Shown here: in pieces, positions 48,600-59,760 of the stretch
How the letters are laid out: each line of letters starts with the position of its first letter
Numbering within the stretch: the stretch's first letter is position 1
Assembly (NCBI GenBank): GCA_020091685.1
Contig: CM034595.1
Location: 15,180,525-15,244,524, forward strand
DNA length: 64,000 nucleotides
From: Lutjanus erythropterus
Taxonomy: Eukaryota; Chordata; Actinopteri; Lutjaniformes; Lutjanidae
Direction of reading: 5' to 3'
The notes under the pieces: model-generated
What the model was told of the DNA's origin: nothing
The model's database searches: none
What the model saw: the letters and a program-made list of their open reading frames with translations, nothing else
Position numbers and translations under genes: made by a program

Positions 48600-50718
48600 T
48601 GTTTAAAAGAATGGCCCAACTGCTTTGTCTTTGTATTTGCAATTCACTTTTTGTGTCTTTCTGTCTTCTAGTCGCTGTATTTGAACTGTTGTGCAGCGGC
48701 TCTGTATCTGGTGGCAGCAGTAGTAGATGCTTTCTCAGTCACCCAGGCCATTAGGGGGCGACACAACTACAACTGCAGGGCAGCATCTGCAGTAAGAGAA
48801 CACCTGTTAATATGATGTGTTGAGGGAAATGGTTGTTCAAAACATAACAGAAGTTTGTGTCCACATTACACATAACAGGACAAGCGCATCCTCCTTGAAG
48901 GAAAAATCTGTTTTCCAAAATAAAATATAAAATGAAAATTAAACGTCATCAGAGATTATGGAAACATGCTGTGTTGAACTACTTGCCTCTCTGACATTAA
49001 CTCTCCCAGCAGCAGTGTCCTCCTTTTAAATTTCTATTCCAGGCTGGAAGAACTGTGTTGTATGCCCATTTCACATAAGTTAGCGTTCAGATTAATGCTG
49101 AATGTTTGCCAGATGAGTAGGTGAAATCATTAATAACCTTGTAGAAGGCAGCGACCCAACTCAAACCCCAGAGTGTATATTTTCAGAGCAGTGGGCTTTT
49201 TTTTTCCTGATAATGGGCTTAACTTTACAGCTCAACTTACAGTGTAGGACTCATCCTCACTTGTTATTGTCAGTTTATGATGTTGTGTGCATCCTGTGCT
49301 CCTGTAGATCACTTCAACCATAGATTGTATATTAAATAGGATTTCAACCTATGGCTTGGACATGCTATCTGGACTGCTGTACTCATTTTGCACCCATAAG
49401 TACTTACTATTATACATACTACTGCCACATGTTGCTCCTTGAAGCTAAAACATTTGAGGAATACTACAACAACCACATGTACAGTGTAATCTAGAATTTG
49501 TGTAATAAAGAGATACTGTCTTCGGTCAGGGCTGTAGCAACCAAAGATGACATCACGGTCATTTCCTCAGTGTTGTTTTTGGGGATAATGACCTTTTACT
49601 TATGATCTTGTGGAGACAGACCGATTGCACCATAGACTTTGCATTTCGGCCAGGTTTCAGCTGGTTTTTACTCTAATGCGCCGAGCACAAGATAGGAAAC
49701 ATGCCTGGCAATGCCTTTGTTTTGCCTTCATTTTTAGACCTCCTGCTCATGGCTGCACAGACCAGGCGCAACTTCATTTGCTATCTTACAGACATGGCAA
49801 AAATAAGACTGACAAATAGAGTGTAGTTTGTAGGGTTTAGTGGCATCCAGTGGTGAGACTGCAGATCGCAAACACCTTGACTCACTCTCCCTTTCCAAAC
49901 ATGTAGGGAAGCCTACAGTGGCAGCAAAAACTTGTGCAAAATGCCAAAATTTTCATGTGATTATACACTAATGAAAATATTGTTAAACTGTACTCCTTTT
50001 TTGCTACATACTGTCAATAAAAGTCAAAGCTGATACTGTAATCACAAATAAAGTACAATAGAAACAGTGTCATTAAAGGACCACAGATTAAACTTTGTGG
50101 CACATTTTCTGTGCATCTTAATGTGTCTAAATAAAAAAAAAATCAGGCAAAATGAAAATTACTTAAAAAGTAAAAGCTAATTTTTTACACATAGTATTCA
50201 AGAATCTAGACAGTCTCAAAAACTTGTGTGTGGTGTTATGCTACAACATTATCCATCACAATTAAAAGTAAAATATCATTACACGACATTTACAAAAACA
50301 ACAAGTGAGGTGAAAGTCCTCATCTTCATTCTGTTATTGTAGTAAAAGGTGGCTTTGTACCACTCAGTAAATAGGAAAAAGACTGGTAATTTCAGGGACA
50401 TGTCAGTTCTTTTATCATAAACTACCATGTACTTTAAATGCATCATCTGTGTGTTATGTGGACACACATTTCACTCATGTCACGACTCAGAGTTACAAAA
50501 TAGAGCAAATTGCTGTATGCTTTTAAAATATTAAAATTCACTTTTACTTCTTTTTGTTGTTTCTCTGTCCCTCTTTATTTTCCTATACTTTTGCTTTTTC
50601 TCATCTTCTCTGCACCTTTCACGCTTCTCAGTTCTTTGCATTTCTCACCACACTGTGCTATGCAGGAAGCAGTTACCTGAGCTACCGTACCTGGAAAACC
50701 ACAGAACAAGGACAATAG
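46761..50718 (+). CDS. cmtm8: CKLF-like MARVEL transmembrane domain protein 8, four exons
   Basis: Coding exons are 46761-46892, 48349-48522, 48672-48791 and 50632-50718. All introns are GT-AG and phase 0, giving 170 residues (human CMTM8 is about 173). Four hydrophobic segments form a MARVEL fold: about residues 37-56, 62-88, 104-125 and 143-160. The loop RIPQVPWTT (93-101), the AAVVDA.SV stretch (117-125) and FFAFLTTLCYAG (143-154) fit CMTM8 better than plasmolipin or MAL relatives. The start sits in a strong context (A at -3, G at +4), and the short charged N-terminus has family length. No signal peptide is expected; both termini should be cytosolic. In mammals CMTM8 is linked to EGFR down-regulation and endocytosis; that role is inferred here. 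Intron 2 is half (CA)n, and intron 3 carries a dispersed repeat at about 49825-50040. Whether this is the a or b copy of the fish duplicate pair cannot be told. Confidence 0.93.
48526..48596 (+). repeat. (CA)n microsatellite in cmtm8 intron 2
   Basis: This is an uninterrupted AC dinucleotide run of about 35 units. It starts three bases into the intron, directly after the GTA of the 5' splice site, and ends about 75 bases before the acceptor of exon 3. It makes up about half of a 149-bp intron. Confidence 0.97.
49825..50040 (+). repeat. dispersed repeat family A, copy 5, in cmtm8 intron 3
   Basis: GGGTTTAGTGGCATCCAGTG, GACTGCAGATCGCAAACACC, CACTCTCCC and GTGATTATACACTAATG appear in order, in the same orientation as copy 1. 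Confidence 0.78.
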
Positions 50719-50770
50719 AATAGAAGACTGATGGAGAGCTAACTTCAGAGTGGGACAAAGCTTCAGCCAA

Positions 50771-50776
50771 ATTAAA
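50771..50776 (+). terminator. cmtm8: possible cmtm8 poly(A) signal
   Basis: An ATTAAA hexamer lies 53 bases after the cmtm8 stop codon. It is the nearest plausible poly(A) signal, but 3' UTRs of this family can be longer, and an AATAAA at about 51159 is an alternative. Confidence 0.3.
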
Positions 50777-50960
50777 ACTTGTATAGAAACTGTAAATGTG
50801 ATCATGCTGGAATACTTTTTACATTTTTCAGCACGTTCAGCATAAACTTTTTCTTTTAGGAAAATCTAAGTGCATTTTGCCACTGAAGTAGGGAAAAAAA
50901 CAACATAATAGTAGGCCTATGTATATTCAAACTGGAGTCTGAATATACATATTGTAGGAA

Positions 50961-51035
50961 TATATATATATGTGTGTGTATATATATATATACATAATAT
51001 ATATATATATATACACGTGTGTGTGCGTGTGTGTA
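50961..51035. repeat. TA/TG alternating array between the convergent genes
   Basis: The array reads TA runs, a TG block, more TA, then TG again, and is nearly self-complementary. It lies between the 3' ends of cmtm8 (+) and the zg16-like gene (-). It may form a cruciform or Z-DNA, and is probably length-variable. Confidence 0.9.
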
Positions 51036-51624
51036 TAGCTTTCTTGATTAACCAAGTTGCTCTTATTTTGTTGATTTATGAATTTAAACAAGGACACAAG
51101 CGACTGTATGCAACAGAATTTAATATGGTTAAAAAATTAAAATACACAGAAAACACAAATAAAAAGCATTCAGACATTTGTGTAATCCATGGTTATCTTT
51201 ACAGGTGCATTCTTCACAAGACCTGATATTGATTAAGTGCAACAATCAATAATCTTTCCTTCAATGCTGTAATGCAAAATGCTTTTAATTAAAGTCCCTT
51301 CATTGATACATGAAAAAGTGCTGCTATGACATGTTTAACATAGTTTGTGTGTTAAACTGCACCACAATGTCCAAAACTGAGTTTATCTTTAAAAGTCACC
51401 ACAAATTTTGTATTTTTCCTTATTAGTAAACCATTGTTCCTTTAAACACAATTTTCCAGAGGTATCGAAAGAAGAGGTTCGTATTACCAAGTGCACACAT
51501 ACTAATACATGTTGCTGTAATCAAGTAGACTGGATGATTTCTTAATCAAAAGAGAGGTTGATTATTCACAGATGATGATTATTAATCAAAACTGGATGAT
51601 TAATCAGTTTTTTAGATGCTCATT

Positions 51625-53507
51625 TTAAGCGTCAGCAGTGCTGTTGCCTTTATTGATGTACTCTGACCCCCAGTGGGCCGCCAGTGAAGTAATCCCAGCG
51701 CTATTGCTTCGTCCACTCAGCATTATGAGGCTTGCGTCGTCAAATTTTGGGTGGAAGTTAAAGGATCTCTGTAACATAGCATCACAAGTTAATACATGAT
51801 GATTGTTAGTACTGATAATTGATAATAGACAGAGAGGTAGAAGGTAAATACCTGGTATGGCTGGCCCACGATCAGAGAGCGCCCTCTGGAGGTCACGAAA
51901 ATCAGCTGGTAGATGTAGTTAGTGTGGAATTTACCAGACACCTGAAACATAACAGTGTGATCACATTAACACAGTTAAATAAATCATATGTATTTTATAA
52001 CCATAGATGTGCATAGTGTCATACAAATTACAGTACGTTACTGTACTTTATGCTGCTAGGGGTCACATGAAATGTCAAATATCAAATGATGTAGTTTGAT
52101 GATGTCATGAAGCAGCATGGGACCACGGGAGTTGTTATGTTCAAACAATTTTTAAACAATCACCGTAGCTGATGGAAATCTGACATGTCCCATACTTCTG
52201 GACAAAGTAATATTAAAGTTTTATTCATGTTATGTTTTGCCATATTTGCTGACTTCCTCACTCCCTCTTACTCTTTCTCCTATTTTCCTGGAAGTTATAG
52301 CAGTTAGCAACCAGCTAGCAATGACAGTATTACCTTGAATAAGTTACAGATCTGAACATTGTTGGAAACATTTGTGATAATGTAAGTACACGTTTAGATA
52401 TTTGAATGCCTAAATGGTTTGCATATTATAGCTTTAAATTCATAATCAAAATGTTTCAGTCTCACAAAAAAGTTTTTAGAACAAACGTTTCTTTTCTGAT
52501 GCTTACCAGCCTTCCCCTGAAACAACACCAAATTAATATTTCACTAATATTAATTAATATTGACTGTGAAAGCTCTTACCTGAATAATCTTCTCATCATC
52601 TGTTAGGCTGAGCTCATGCGTATGGCCATATTTACGACCAACCACTTTGGTCCAAATGTAATCATAGCGCAGCTGGATACTGCAGGGACACAAGAGAGAG
52701 AGAGAGAAAAAAAAAACACTGTTCAACACTGAAGATGACATCTACAAAAAATGTGAGAGCATGTAAGAACAATAGAGCAAATGTAAGCAGTGATTAAAAC
52801 TGACACTACCAAAGTCAGTAAGGGACTCTGTCAAAATTACTTAGTTGTAAAGTGTGGATGAATCTAATGGTTCACTTTTTGAAAAAAAAAAAAAAAAAAA
52901 AAAGCCTTCTCTATCTTTAGTAAAACTTTCAGTGGACCCTCTCTTTGACTTAGACAACTGCAAGACCCTCAAAGTTCATACCAGTCACCACTATCAGTGA
53001 CTAAATGCACTGGGCACAGGCTACCAGCAGCTCAAGGGAAGTCTGAAATAATATAGAAGTCTGGAGTTAAAAAAGACTCATACCCAGTGTTCAAAACATT
53101 TTAGACCATCCTCCCTTGTCCCAATGGACAATATGAACAACAAAGTGAAGAGACTGACCCAGCGATGTAGGCATTGTACACTTCCCAGAGCCTGACTCCT
53201 GTGATCCTTCCATCCCCCTCTGTGGAGAAGGAATTGCCAGAACCGCCTCCAACAGCAAGAGAGAAGGAGTAATGCAGCACGCCAGCTGGAGAGAGGGAAA
53301 AAAAAGAGTTATTGTTAATGTGAAGGAGAAGAGGAAGCTACTACTTCTTAACTTGACTTAAACATTTATGTACAAAAATCTTATTAAAAAGTTTGATTTA
53401 AAAAGTACAAAAAATGTATTTTAAAAAGAATGCATTAACTTCTTACAGTTGCCTTTTGCTGCCAGGCAGCTCGTACAGAGCACAGCAAAGACCAGGAAGG
53501 AAAACAT
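51625..53507 (-). CDS. zg16: ZG16-like secreted jacalin-domain lectin, five coding exons
   Basis: Coding pieces, in gene order, are 53507-53447, 53285-53159, 52679-52580, 51941-51852 and 51768-51625, all with GT-AG introns. They join to 173 residues (human ZG16 is 167). Residues 1-17 form a signal peptide (hydrophobic core, then CLAA). The jacalin-like beta-prism domain fills about 25-160: glycine loop GGGSG (33-37), GRITGVRLWE after it, IQLRYDYIWT (64-73), a HELSLTDDEKIIQVSGKF core (about 84-101) and loop SGRSNSAG (144-151). ZG16 proteins bind mannose, polysaccharides or bacterial peptidoglycan, and sit in zymogen granules or gut mucus; that role is family knowledge. The aspartate expected in the last loop is absent (see findings). 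NST at 168-170 is a glycosylation sequon. Fish have several jacalin genes, so exact orthology to mammalian ZG16 is uncertain. It converges on cmtm8. Confidence 0.88.
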
Positions 53508-53963
53508 TGTGTCTGAAAGAACCCAGAGACAGCACTGCAATCAGAAACCTGTTCATTAAATGTCATCTTCATCATTATCAACAGCTTTCTGAATTTCTTT
53601 AGACATGAAACTAATCTGAAATTTGTTTTCCGAAGCAGTAACTCAACAGTCTACACAGGAGAATTAGGGCGAAGAATTCATTTGAGTTCTGAATTTAAAG
53701 TTGAAATTCTGAGATTTCTTGCTTTTTCTCAGATTTCTGACTCTTCGCTTAGAATTCTGACTTTTAACTTGGAACACAAGTAATTCTTTCACATGTGGCC
53801 CTAATCCTCTTCTGTAAGTCTCTACACGGCATGTAACTTATGATAAAAAACTAGAATGCAGATAATCAACACCTGCAGCCTCAGTGAGATGCTATTAAAG
53901 TTGGTAAAAAAGCAACTACGTCCCACATAGTTAAAACCTGCAGATAGAGATGTTCAAACTCAC

Positions 53964-54008
53964 CTGGAGGTTGTGATCTCTTGAAACCAGCTCGAGTCCT
54001 TGGCAGAG
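53964..54008 (-). other. zg16: untranslated first exon of the zg16-like gene
   Basis: A consensus donor (CAG then GTGAGT on the minus strand) ends at 53964, about 25-30 bases downstream of a TATA box. The coding exon has its own acceptor (TTCTTTCAG) at 53513, five bases before the ATG. This implies a non-coding exon of about 45 bases and a 451-base intron. The 5' end is estimated from the TATA spacing. Confidence 0.65.
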
Positions 54009-54032
54009 TGAACTGATACTGAGACACTGTGA

Positions 54033-54040
54033 CTTATATA
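54033..54040 (-). promoter_or_regulatory. TATA box of the zg16-like gene
   Basis: TATATAAG on the minus strand is placed correctly for a start about 54005-54010, just ahead of the inferred non-coding exon. A TATA-driven promoter suits a tissue-restricted secretory gene. Confidence 0.65.
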
Positions 54041-54359
54041 GACATACCTCACTTCCTACCCACACACCCTAACATTCACACCTGGCACAACAACAGCACG
54101 CCTTTTTTAAAATTTTGCTAACAGGTGTAGGTTTCTGGGAATCTGAAGTTTGTTCAGGAAGAGAAAATCATTTTGAAGCTCACCATCAAGTTCAGCAACA
54201 TATTTTGCACACCCTCACAGGACAGGCAGTCAGATGAATCCAGCTTAAACCAGTTTAAATACTCAATCACTTGTGACTCTGGCTGTGTCTCATGATTTAT
54301 TTATTTTCGAACACTTATACATTTTCCTAAAGAAAGATTCATATGACATAATACCTTTC

Positions 54360-54500
54360 AACTGTCACTTATAACCCACTAGGAGTGTTTGGTGGTGGCT
54401 CTATCTGCCAAGACCCTGCCCTCTACCTGCATTTCCTCCTTTTTTTTAACCTGTTTACTTTTTGAATGCCCCAAACAGGTGTTTTTTAACATTCTCAGTC
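54360..54500. repeat. dispersed repeat family C, copy 2
   Basis: CACTTATAACCCACTAGGAG and GGTGGTGGCTCTATCTGCC match the copy at 33459 with scattered differences. Confidence 0.7.
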
Positions 54501-55168
54501 TTTTGTTGCCCCTGTCCCAACTTATATGAAACATGTTGCAGGCATCAAATTCAGAGAAGGTGTTTAATTACAAAACACAATAAAGTTTGAACATAAAGTG
54601 TCTTTGCACAGTCATTGCATTCTGTTTTTATTTACATTTTACACAAAATGCCAACTTTTTGCAGTTGTGTTTGTGCATGATCTTCATAAGCAGATTCATA
54701 AGAGTTTGCCCGGTTGTCATGTAGATATTCAGATTTCCATTTTTGTCTGGGTACTTTCTTGTTCAGATTGAGTTCTGTTCATTCGAACAAAATGTACAAT
54801 AACAGTACGAGAGGTCCTTGAACTGCGTGAACTCTATCTGCACACAAAAAGATCATGTGGTATGACTGACTTTTAACTGACTTTAATGCTGAATTCCCTA
54901 CAAAAATACTATTTTAGAAACATAAATAAATGCTCCACAAGGACTGACCTCTGCCTTTTGTTAGACTTTTACTCTGGTGCAGTAGTCAGGAAACAGTCAT
55001 GTGGGAGATGTTTCTTATGAAATTCATTGTAGGGCTGTACAGACAGTCTGTGCAGCTCTACGATGAATTTAATAAGAAATATGTAAAATCAAGACTCAAG
55101 TCTGAAGCTTCTTTGTTCTCTGTGTGCGAGGATTATCTTTTGTTTATCACAGCTGTGCTTATATGTTA

Positions 55169-55345
55169 CCAGTGCTGGACAAACTTCTAAACCCCAGTAC
55201 TTGAGTCAAAGTATAGATACGCTTGGTCAAATATTACTCAACTACAAGAGAAAGTTGCTCACTCAAAATTTTACTCGAGTTAAAGTACTAGAGTACTTGC
55301 TTTTAAGTATTCAAAATAACAAATTACAAAGTACATTTTCTAATA
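55169..55345. repeat. AAGTACT-type dispersed repeat
   Basis: AGTGCTGGACAAACTTCTAA, CCCAGTACTTGAGTCAAAGT, TTTTACTCGAGTTAAAGTAC and AGAGTACTTGCTTTTAAG follow in the order of a common fish element. Confidence 0.65.
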
Positions 55346-55747
55346 TCAACGCATTGCTGTATTGTTTTCACAATGCATTTACAGAACCTTGTAACTCTGA
55401 AACAACCTAATGATGCACTGACCTGCTTGTGGAACCATGGCGCTACACAAAGCCTATAGAAACACCCTTAAAAACTTCAGCATAGAAATGCAGTCAAAAA
55501 CAAAAAAGAACAACTATTGCCATTTTAAAATGTTATTCAAACACTTTCACTTATGACACATTGATGCCGGGAACACACCATTGTTTTCTGTTAAGTGATA
55601 TATGATACCAGGAAATGACATGAGAGAAAAGGTCCACAGCAACTGGTTTAACTGGAATAGCCATTCTTTTTTTTGCTTTTTCTTCTTTTTTTTCATGCAT
55701 TATTACTTAGACTTCCCAGCAACAAAACTTCCGACTTGGCCATGAGC

Positions 55748-56020
55748 ATAACATTCATTCATTCATTCATTCATTTTCTGTAACCGCTTATTCCGTAAGA
55801 TATCGCGGGGCTGCTGGAGCCTATCCCAGCTCACATTGGGCGAGAGGCAGGGTTCACCCTGGACAAGTCGCCAGTTCACCGCAGGGCTGACACATAGACA
55901 GACAACCACTCACACTCACATTCACACCTACAGGCAATTTAGAATCAGCAATTAACCTAGCATGCATGTCTTTAGACTGTGGGAGGAAGCCAGAGAACCC
56001 GGAGAGAACCCAGCAGTTGG
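55748..56020 (-). repeat. L2-like LINE 3' end with (ATTC)n tail
   Basis: An (ATTC)n run (about 55751-55772) is followed by TCTGTAACCGCTTATTCCGT, GGAGCCTATCCCAGCTCAC, GGCGAGAGGCAGGGTTCACC and GTCTTTAGACTGTGGGAGG. This order marks a very abundant fish repeat that I take to be a LINE 3' UTR. The tail position implies the element points to the minus strand. Confidence 0.7.
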
Positions 56021-56340
56021 TTTGGTTTTTAATGAATGAATTACAGTATATGCTTGCAATACATCCCACTTGAATTATGCTGTTTATACCTCATCAGCTG
56101 ATATGAGTGAGTCTAAAATACATAGACACTCCACATCGCCACAGTGGCAGACTCAGTCTCTCTGACGGGCAGGGGCCAAAAAAGTGGTGGGGCACCAGCG
56201 TGCCGAAAGTCATGATGCACTTTATCATGTTTTGTCCACTGAAAAGGCACCTTAGGGCCCTGGGTAGCATTGGGGTTGATTTCACTACCCAACATGATGG
56301 GTCATGAAAAGTAGCTAATACAATCAAAAAGAAATATACA

Positions 56341-56418
56341 GGTCACCCCAGATCAAAAATAAATATTTTCCCCCCAGCCTCTAGTGCTATTTATCCATCT
56401 TGGGTTCTTTTTTTTTTT

Positions 56419-56475
<57 letters not shown>

Positions 56476-56700
56476 ATGTGAGTTGCAGAGAAGGACTGAG
56501 GAGCACTTGGCTTGTGGTGGTCAAAGCACTAAAAAAATATTAGAAAAGTTCAATTCCTATATCTCTTTCCAAAAGTCATGACCTGGTTACTTAAGATAAT
56601 CCACAGACCTTGTTGCAAGCAGTTTCATGCAAGAGTAAAGTACAGTACAGGCCAGATGAAAAATGTATAATTTTGATTTGAGGGTGAACTGTCCCTTTAT
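56341..56700. repeat. fold-back MITE, GGACAGTTCA-type family, copy 2
   Basis: Left GGTCACCCCAGATCAAAAAT and right TTTGATTTGAGGGTGAACTG, ending in TCCCTTTA, are inverted ends. It has been invaded or expanded by a poly-T/(TG)n tract at 56407-56474. Confidence 0.72.
56423..56474. repeat. (TG)n microsatellite inside the MITE
   Basis: A pure run of 52 bases directly follows a poly-T run of about 16. Confidence 0.97.
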
Positions 56701-57073
56701 ACTTGTCTGCTATTATTATTACTTTTACAAATTCTGCAAGTTGAATATTTCCCTGTACATGGAACTAAATAGAGAGCCTAAAAAGTCATATAATTTACAT
56801 ATGAATTATGATAGAGGAGAAGAATTGCAGAAAGACTGTTATCATCTTTTAAAATATGTAATGTCTTAAGCACTGACTGAAATGAAGGTGGATGATGTGG
56901 CTCCTCTTCCCTCCCACTGTACAAAATTGAAGTCATTACAGTATTAGTGATTTTGTATTATTTGTATTTTAACTTTAGTATATCTTGGGTGTGGTTTTCA
57001 TGTAAACATTTATAAGCCACACCTCACGCATACTTTTATATTTCCTTCACATGTTTGTGTTTTTGTATATTGT

Positions 57074-57079
<6 letters not shown>

Positions 57080-57128
<49 letters not shown>
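57080..57128. repeat. (TG)n microsatellite
   Basis: A pure run of 49 bases. Confidence 0.97.
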
Positions 57129-57132
<4 letters not shown>

Positions 57133-57262
57133 AAATATAGCCTAATAAAAATCTAATGTTACATTAAACATTATTCTATGTACCCACAACTGTTTGGGTA
57201 AAGAATGTCCAGTACATCAAAAACTTGACAAGTGTTCACTATTAATCACTTTTCACAGTCAT

Positions 57263-58341
57263 CTTAAAGCTACAGTAGGAATTTTTTTTTTTATATAATT
57301 GAGAAAAATATAAGGTCATAACAAACCTTTCAAAATATTGTAAATCAGGTGTTCTGAGAGAGAACTAAACTGCACGTCTTCTATATCTCTGTTTTCAGCA
57401 TTTAGAGAATCTGGCCCGTGATATGAGACTTAAACCAATCACAAGTCTTTTAGGACCTGGGGGACTCCTCCTACTAGTGCAGCTGCGTGTGCACAAGACC
57501 CTGAGTCAATGATGGAAAGTACCACAGGAAAAGTCACTATAAAACAGCATTATAATCAAGACAAAAGAGCCTAATGAGCAACATGCTCAACCCAGGAGTT
57601 TGTCAGCTCACCCAGTTACTTTTGAGTTCACTTTCAGTTGTGTTCATTCATTGTGTATCACAGAGGACTATGTGGAGCTGAGACACAGAGCCGACAGACA
57701 GCTGCTCAGAGCCGGGGAGCTCTGCACGGGAGGGTCTGCAGCACTAACATGTTTGTTAGTAAACCTGTATGCAGCAGCACCATGAAGGAGCCGACTGCGC
57801 TGTTTACAGGGTGAGTAAATGACACACAATTACTGACGCCGTACTTTTGTATTGGCATTTTTGACTGTGTGAGTCAAACCGTGTTGCTGCTGAATTGCAT
57901 TTTCGTGACCACTTATATGGCAGCGAGCCGCATCCATCATGAACCGTGAGCCTGACTCGCCTCGGGCTGCGGTCACATCGCACAGACTGCGGCCCAACGG
58001 TGGCGAGCCTGAAAAGAAAAGAAAAAAGAAAGATGTTTTTAAACATCTCTTTATGTTCAGTGCTCAGTACTCCTGTGTCTTCACACTGAATCTTTATGTT
58101 CCTAAATGTAGTTTCTCTCCTCTGTTGGTGTTTTATATTGTCAGGTGTCTGATTTATTACACACAGTTGATGCCTGTCGGTCGGGCTCCCTCACAATTGC
58201 CTCCATAAACTGCTGCTTACACTCATGAAGGGCGTGCTGCTCGTCTAGTGGGAGGGGCTCAGGACACTGAAAACAAAACCTAACTTGGATGAGACTCAAA
58301 AATCAACTGTTTTTAGGCTTTCTAGCTACTGCAGCTTTAAG
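57263..58341. mobile_element. 1.1-kb element with CTTAAAGCT(A/G)CAGTAG ends
   Basis: The left terminus CTTAAAGCTACAGTAGG is matched by the right terminus CTACTGCAGCTTTAAG in inverse. The interior is GC-richer (57660-57780, 57925-58015) than its surroundings and contains short frames with no recognisable domain. It looks like a non-autonomous DNA transposon. Confidence 0.6.
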
Positions 58342-59629
58342 GTAAGATAGATATTTTTTTTAATTCACCCTGATAGAAATTTCTTTACCAAAAGATGATT
58401 GATAAATAAATATAAATTGTATAAATATATACATACATATTAATATAAAATACATTATATACACTGCACTGCACACTAATACTAAAAATTAATTAAAAGT
58501 TAATTCTGAAAAAAATTAATACAATAAGATGCAGAGAACAAACACAGTCCAACAACAAAGTCGAATGAATTGCAGAAAGTGCAATGTATTTGTTTTCCAA
58601 ATTAGAAACAATAAATAAACTGTATGGAATGGCAGAATTAACATCACTGTATTCCTATGTAAAAACTGGACTGGCTCTTAATGGTGGTTTACGATAATCC
58701 TATGATACATTTCTAGTGTGCTATAAACCTCACGTGAGTACATCAGAAAATAATGAAATCAACCAAAAGTCAACAAAGGTCAATCTTACTAACTAAAATG
58801 GAGTGGCGTTCTTTCTCATTTATTTTATTCATTTGTTTTGTGCTATAAAAGTGTGTTTTTCATTGCCTCTCTGAAATATCTGGTGTTATTTTAATTGATG
58901 TCTATTATACAATGGAGCAAGACAAGGAAATAGTCCCTGACCGCAAACATATGAACTCAGACTTTAGAGAATGCAGGTAGTCTTGTTCTTAGTGCTGTCA
59001 CAGATGACCGCACCCTGATGATTTCCAATCTGTCAACCTGTCAAGATGCTGCAAAGTTGAAGTGTTGACCTTCAGAAGTGGCTGGCATGCCATCATAGAA
59101 TCATGATGAAATGCCCTCTGATGGTGACACAGTACACCAGCAGGAAAGAGGGGAAGACAATTTAAGAAATGGTGGAAGGAGAAGTAATCTATTCACTGTT
59201 TCCTTATTAGCTGATTTTCTACTCTTGTTTATAGTCACAAAGGACACCTCAACATCCCTCTGATGAAATATTATCTGCTGCTCTATATAAGGTGAATAAA
59301 TATTGTCACAGTTGAAAGTGACAACAATAAGTTAATGGAAAATAACTCCCCTGTCTCACTAAGTGTTGCAGTGTTTAAATGTGTTTATATTGTAATAAGT
59401 ATTAATGCTAAAACACACAGATTCAAGTGGATCATTGAACTTCAAGTGTCGACTGCTTAAGAAGGATTTAACAGTTTTTCAGATCTATTGCTGCTGTTGG
59501 TCAGTCTGTATTAACCTTTTCAGTTTGGGGAAAACCAGTTTGGCAAAGCCACTGTTTTGACACATGATATGTTAGACAGTTAGACAGTTAGACAGACATT
59601 TGGTTTGGCATCCTGCTAGATCTCAGTTA
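58342..59629. other. AT-rich spacer, no gene seen
   Basis: It includes a low-complexity TATAAA-rich stretch at 58380-58520 and a triple GTTAGACA run at 59572-59595. Confidence 0.5.
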
Positions 59630-59639
59630 CTAAAGACCA

Positions 59640-59760
59640 TCGTTTGTCAGCAAGATTATGGAGAAATCACTGGTCCAGTTTTCATGAAACTTGGTTGAAG
59701 GGTGTAGTATGGGCTAAGGAAGAATCATTAACATTATGAGATAGGTCAATTATAACATTG
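59640..59760. repeat. dispersed repeat fragment
   Basis: TTTTCATGAAACTTGGTTGA, AGGGTGTAGTATGGGCTAAG and GAAGAATCATTAAC follow in the order of an abundant percomorph repeat. Confidence 0.55.
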
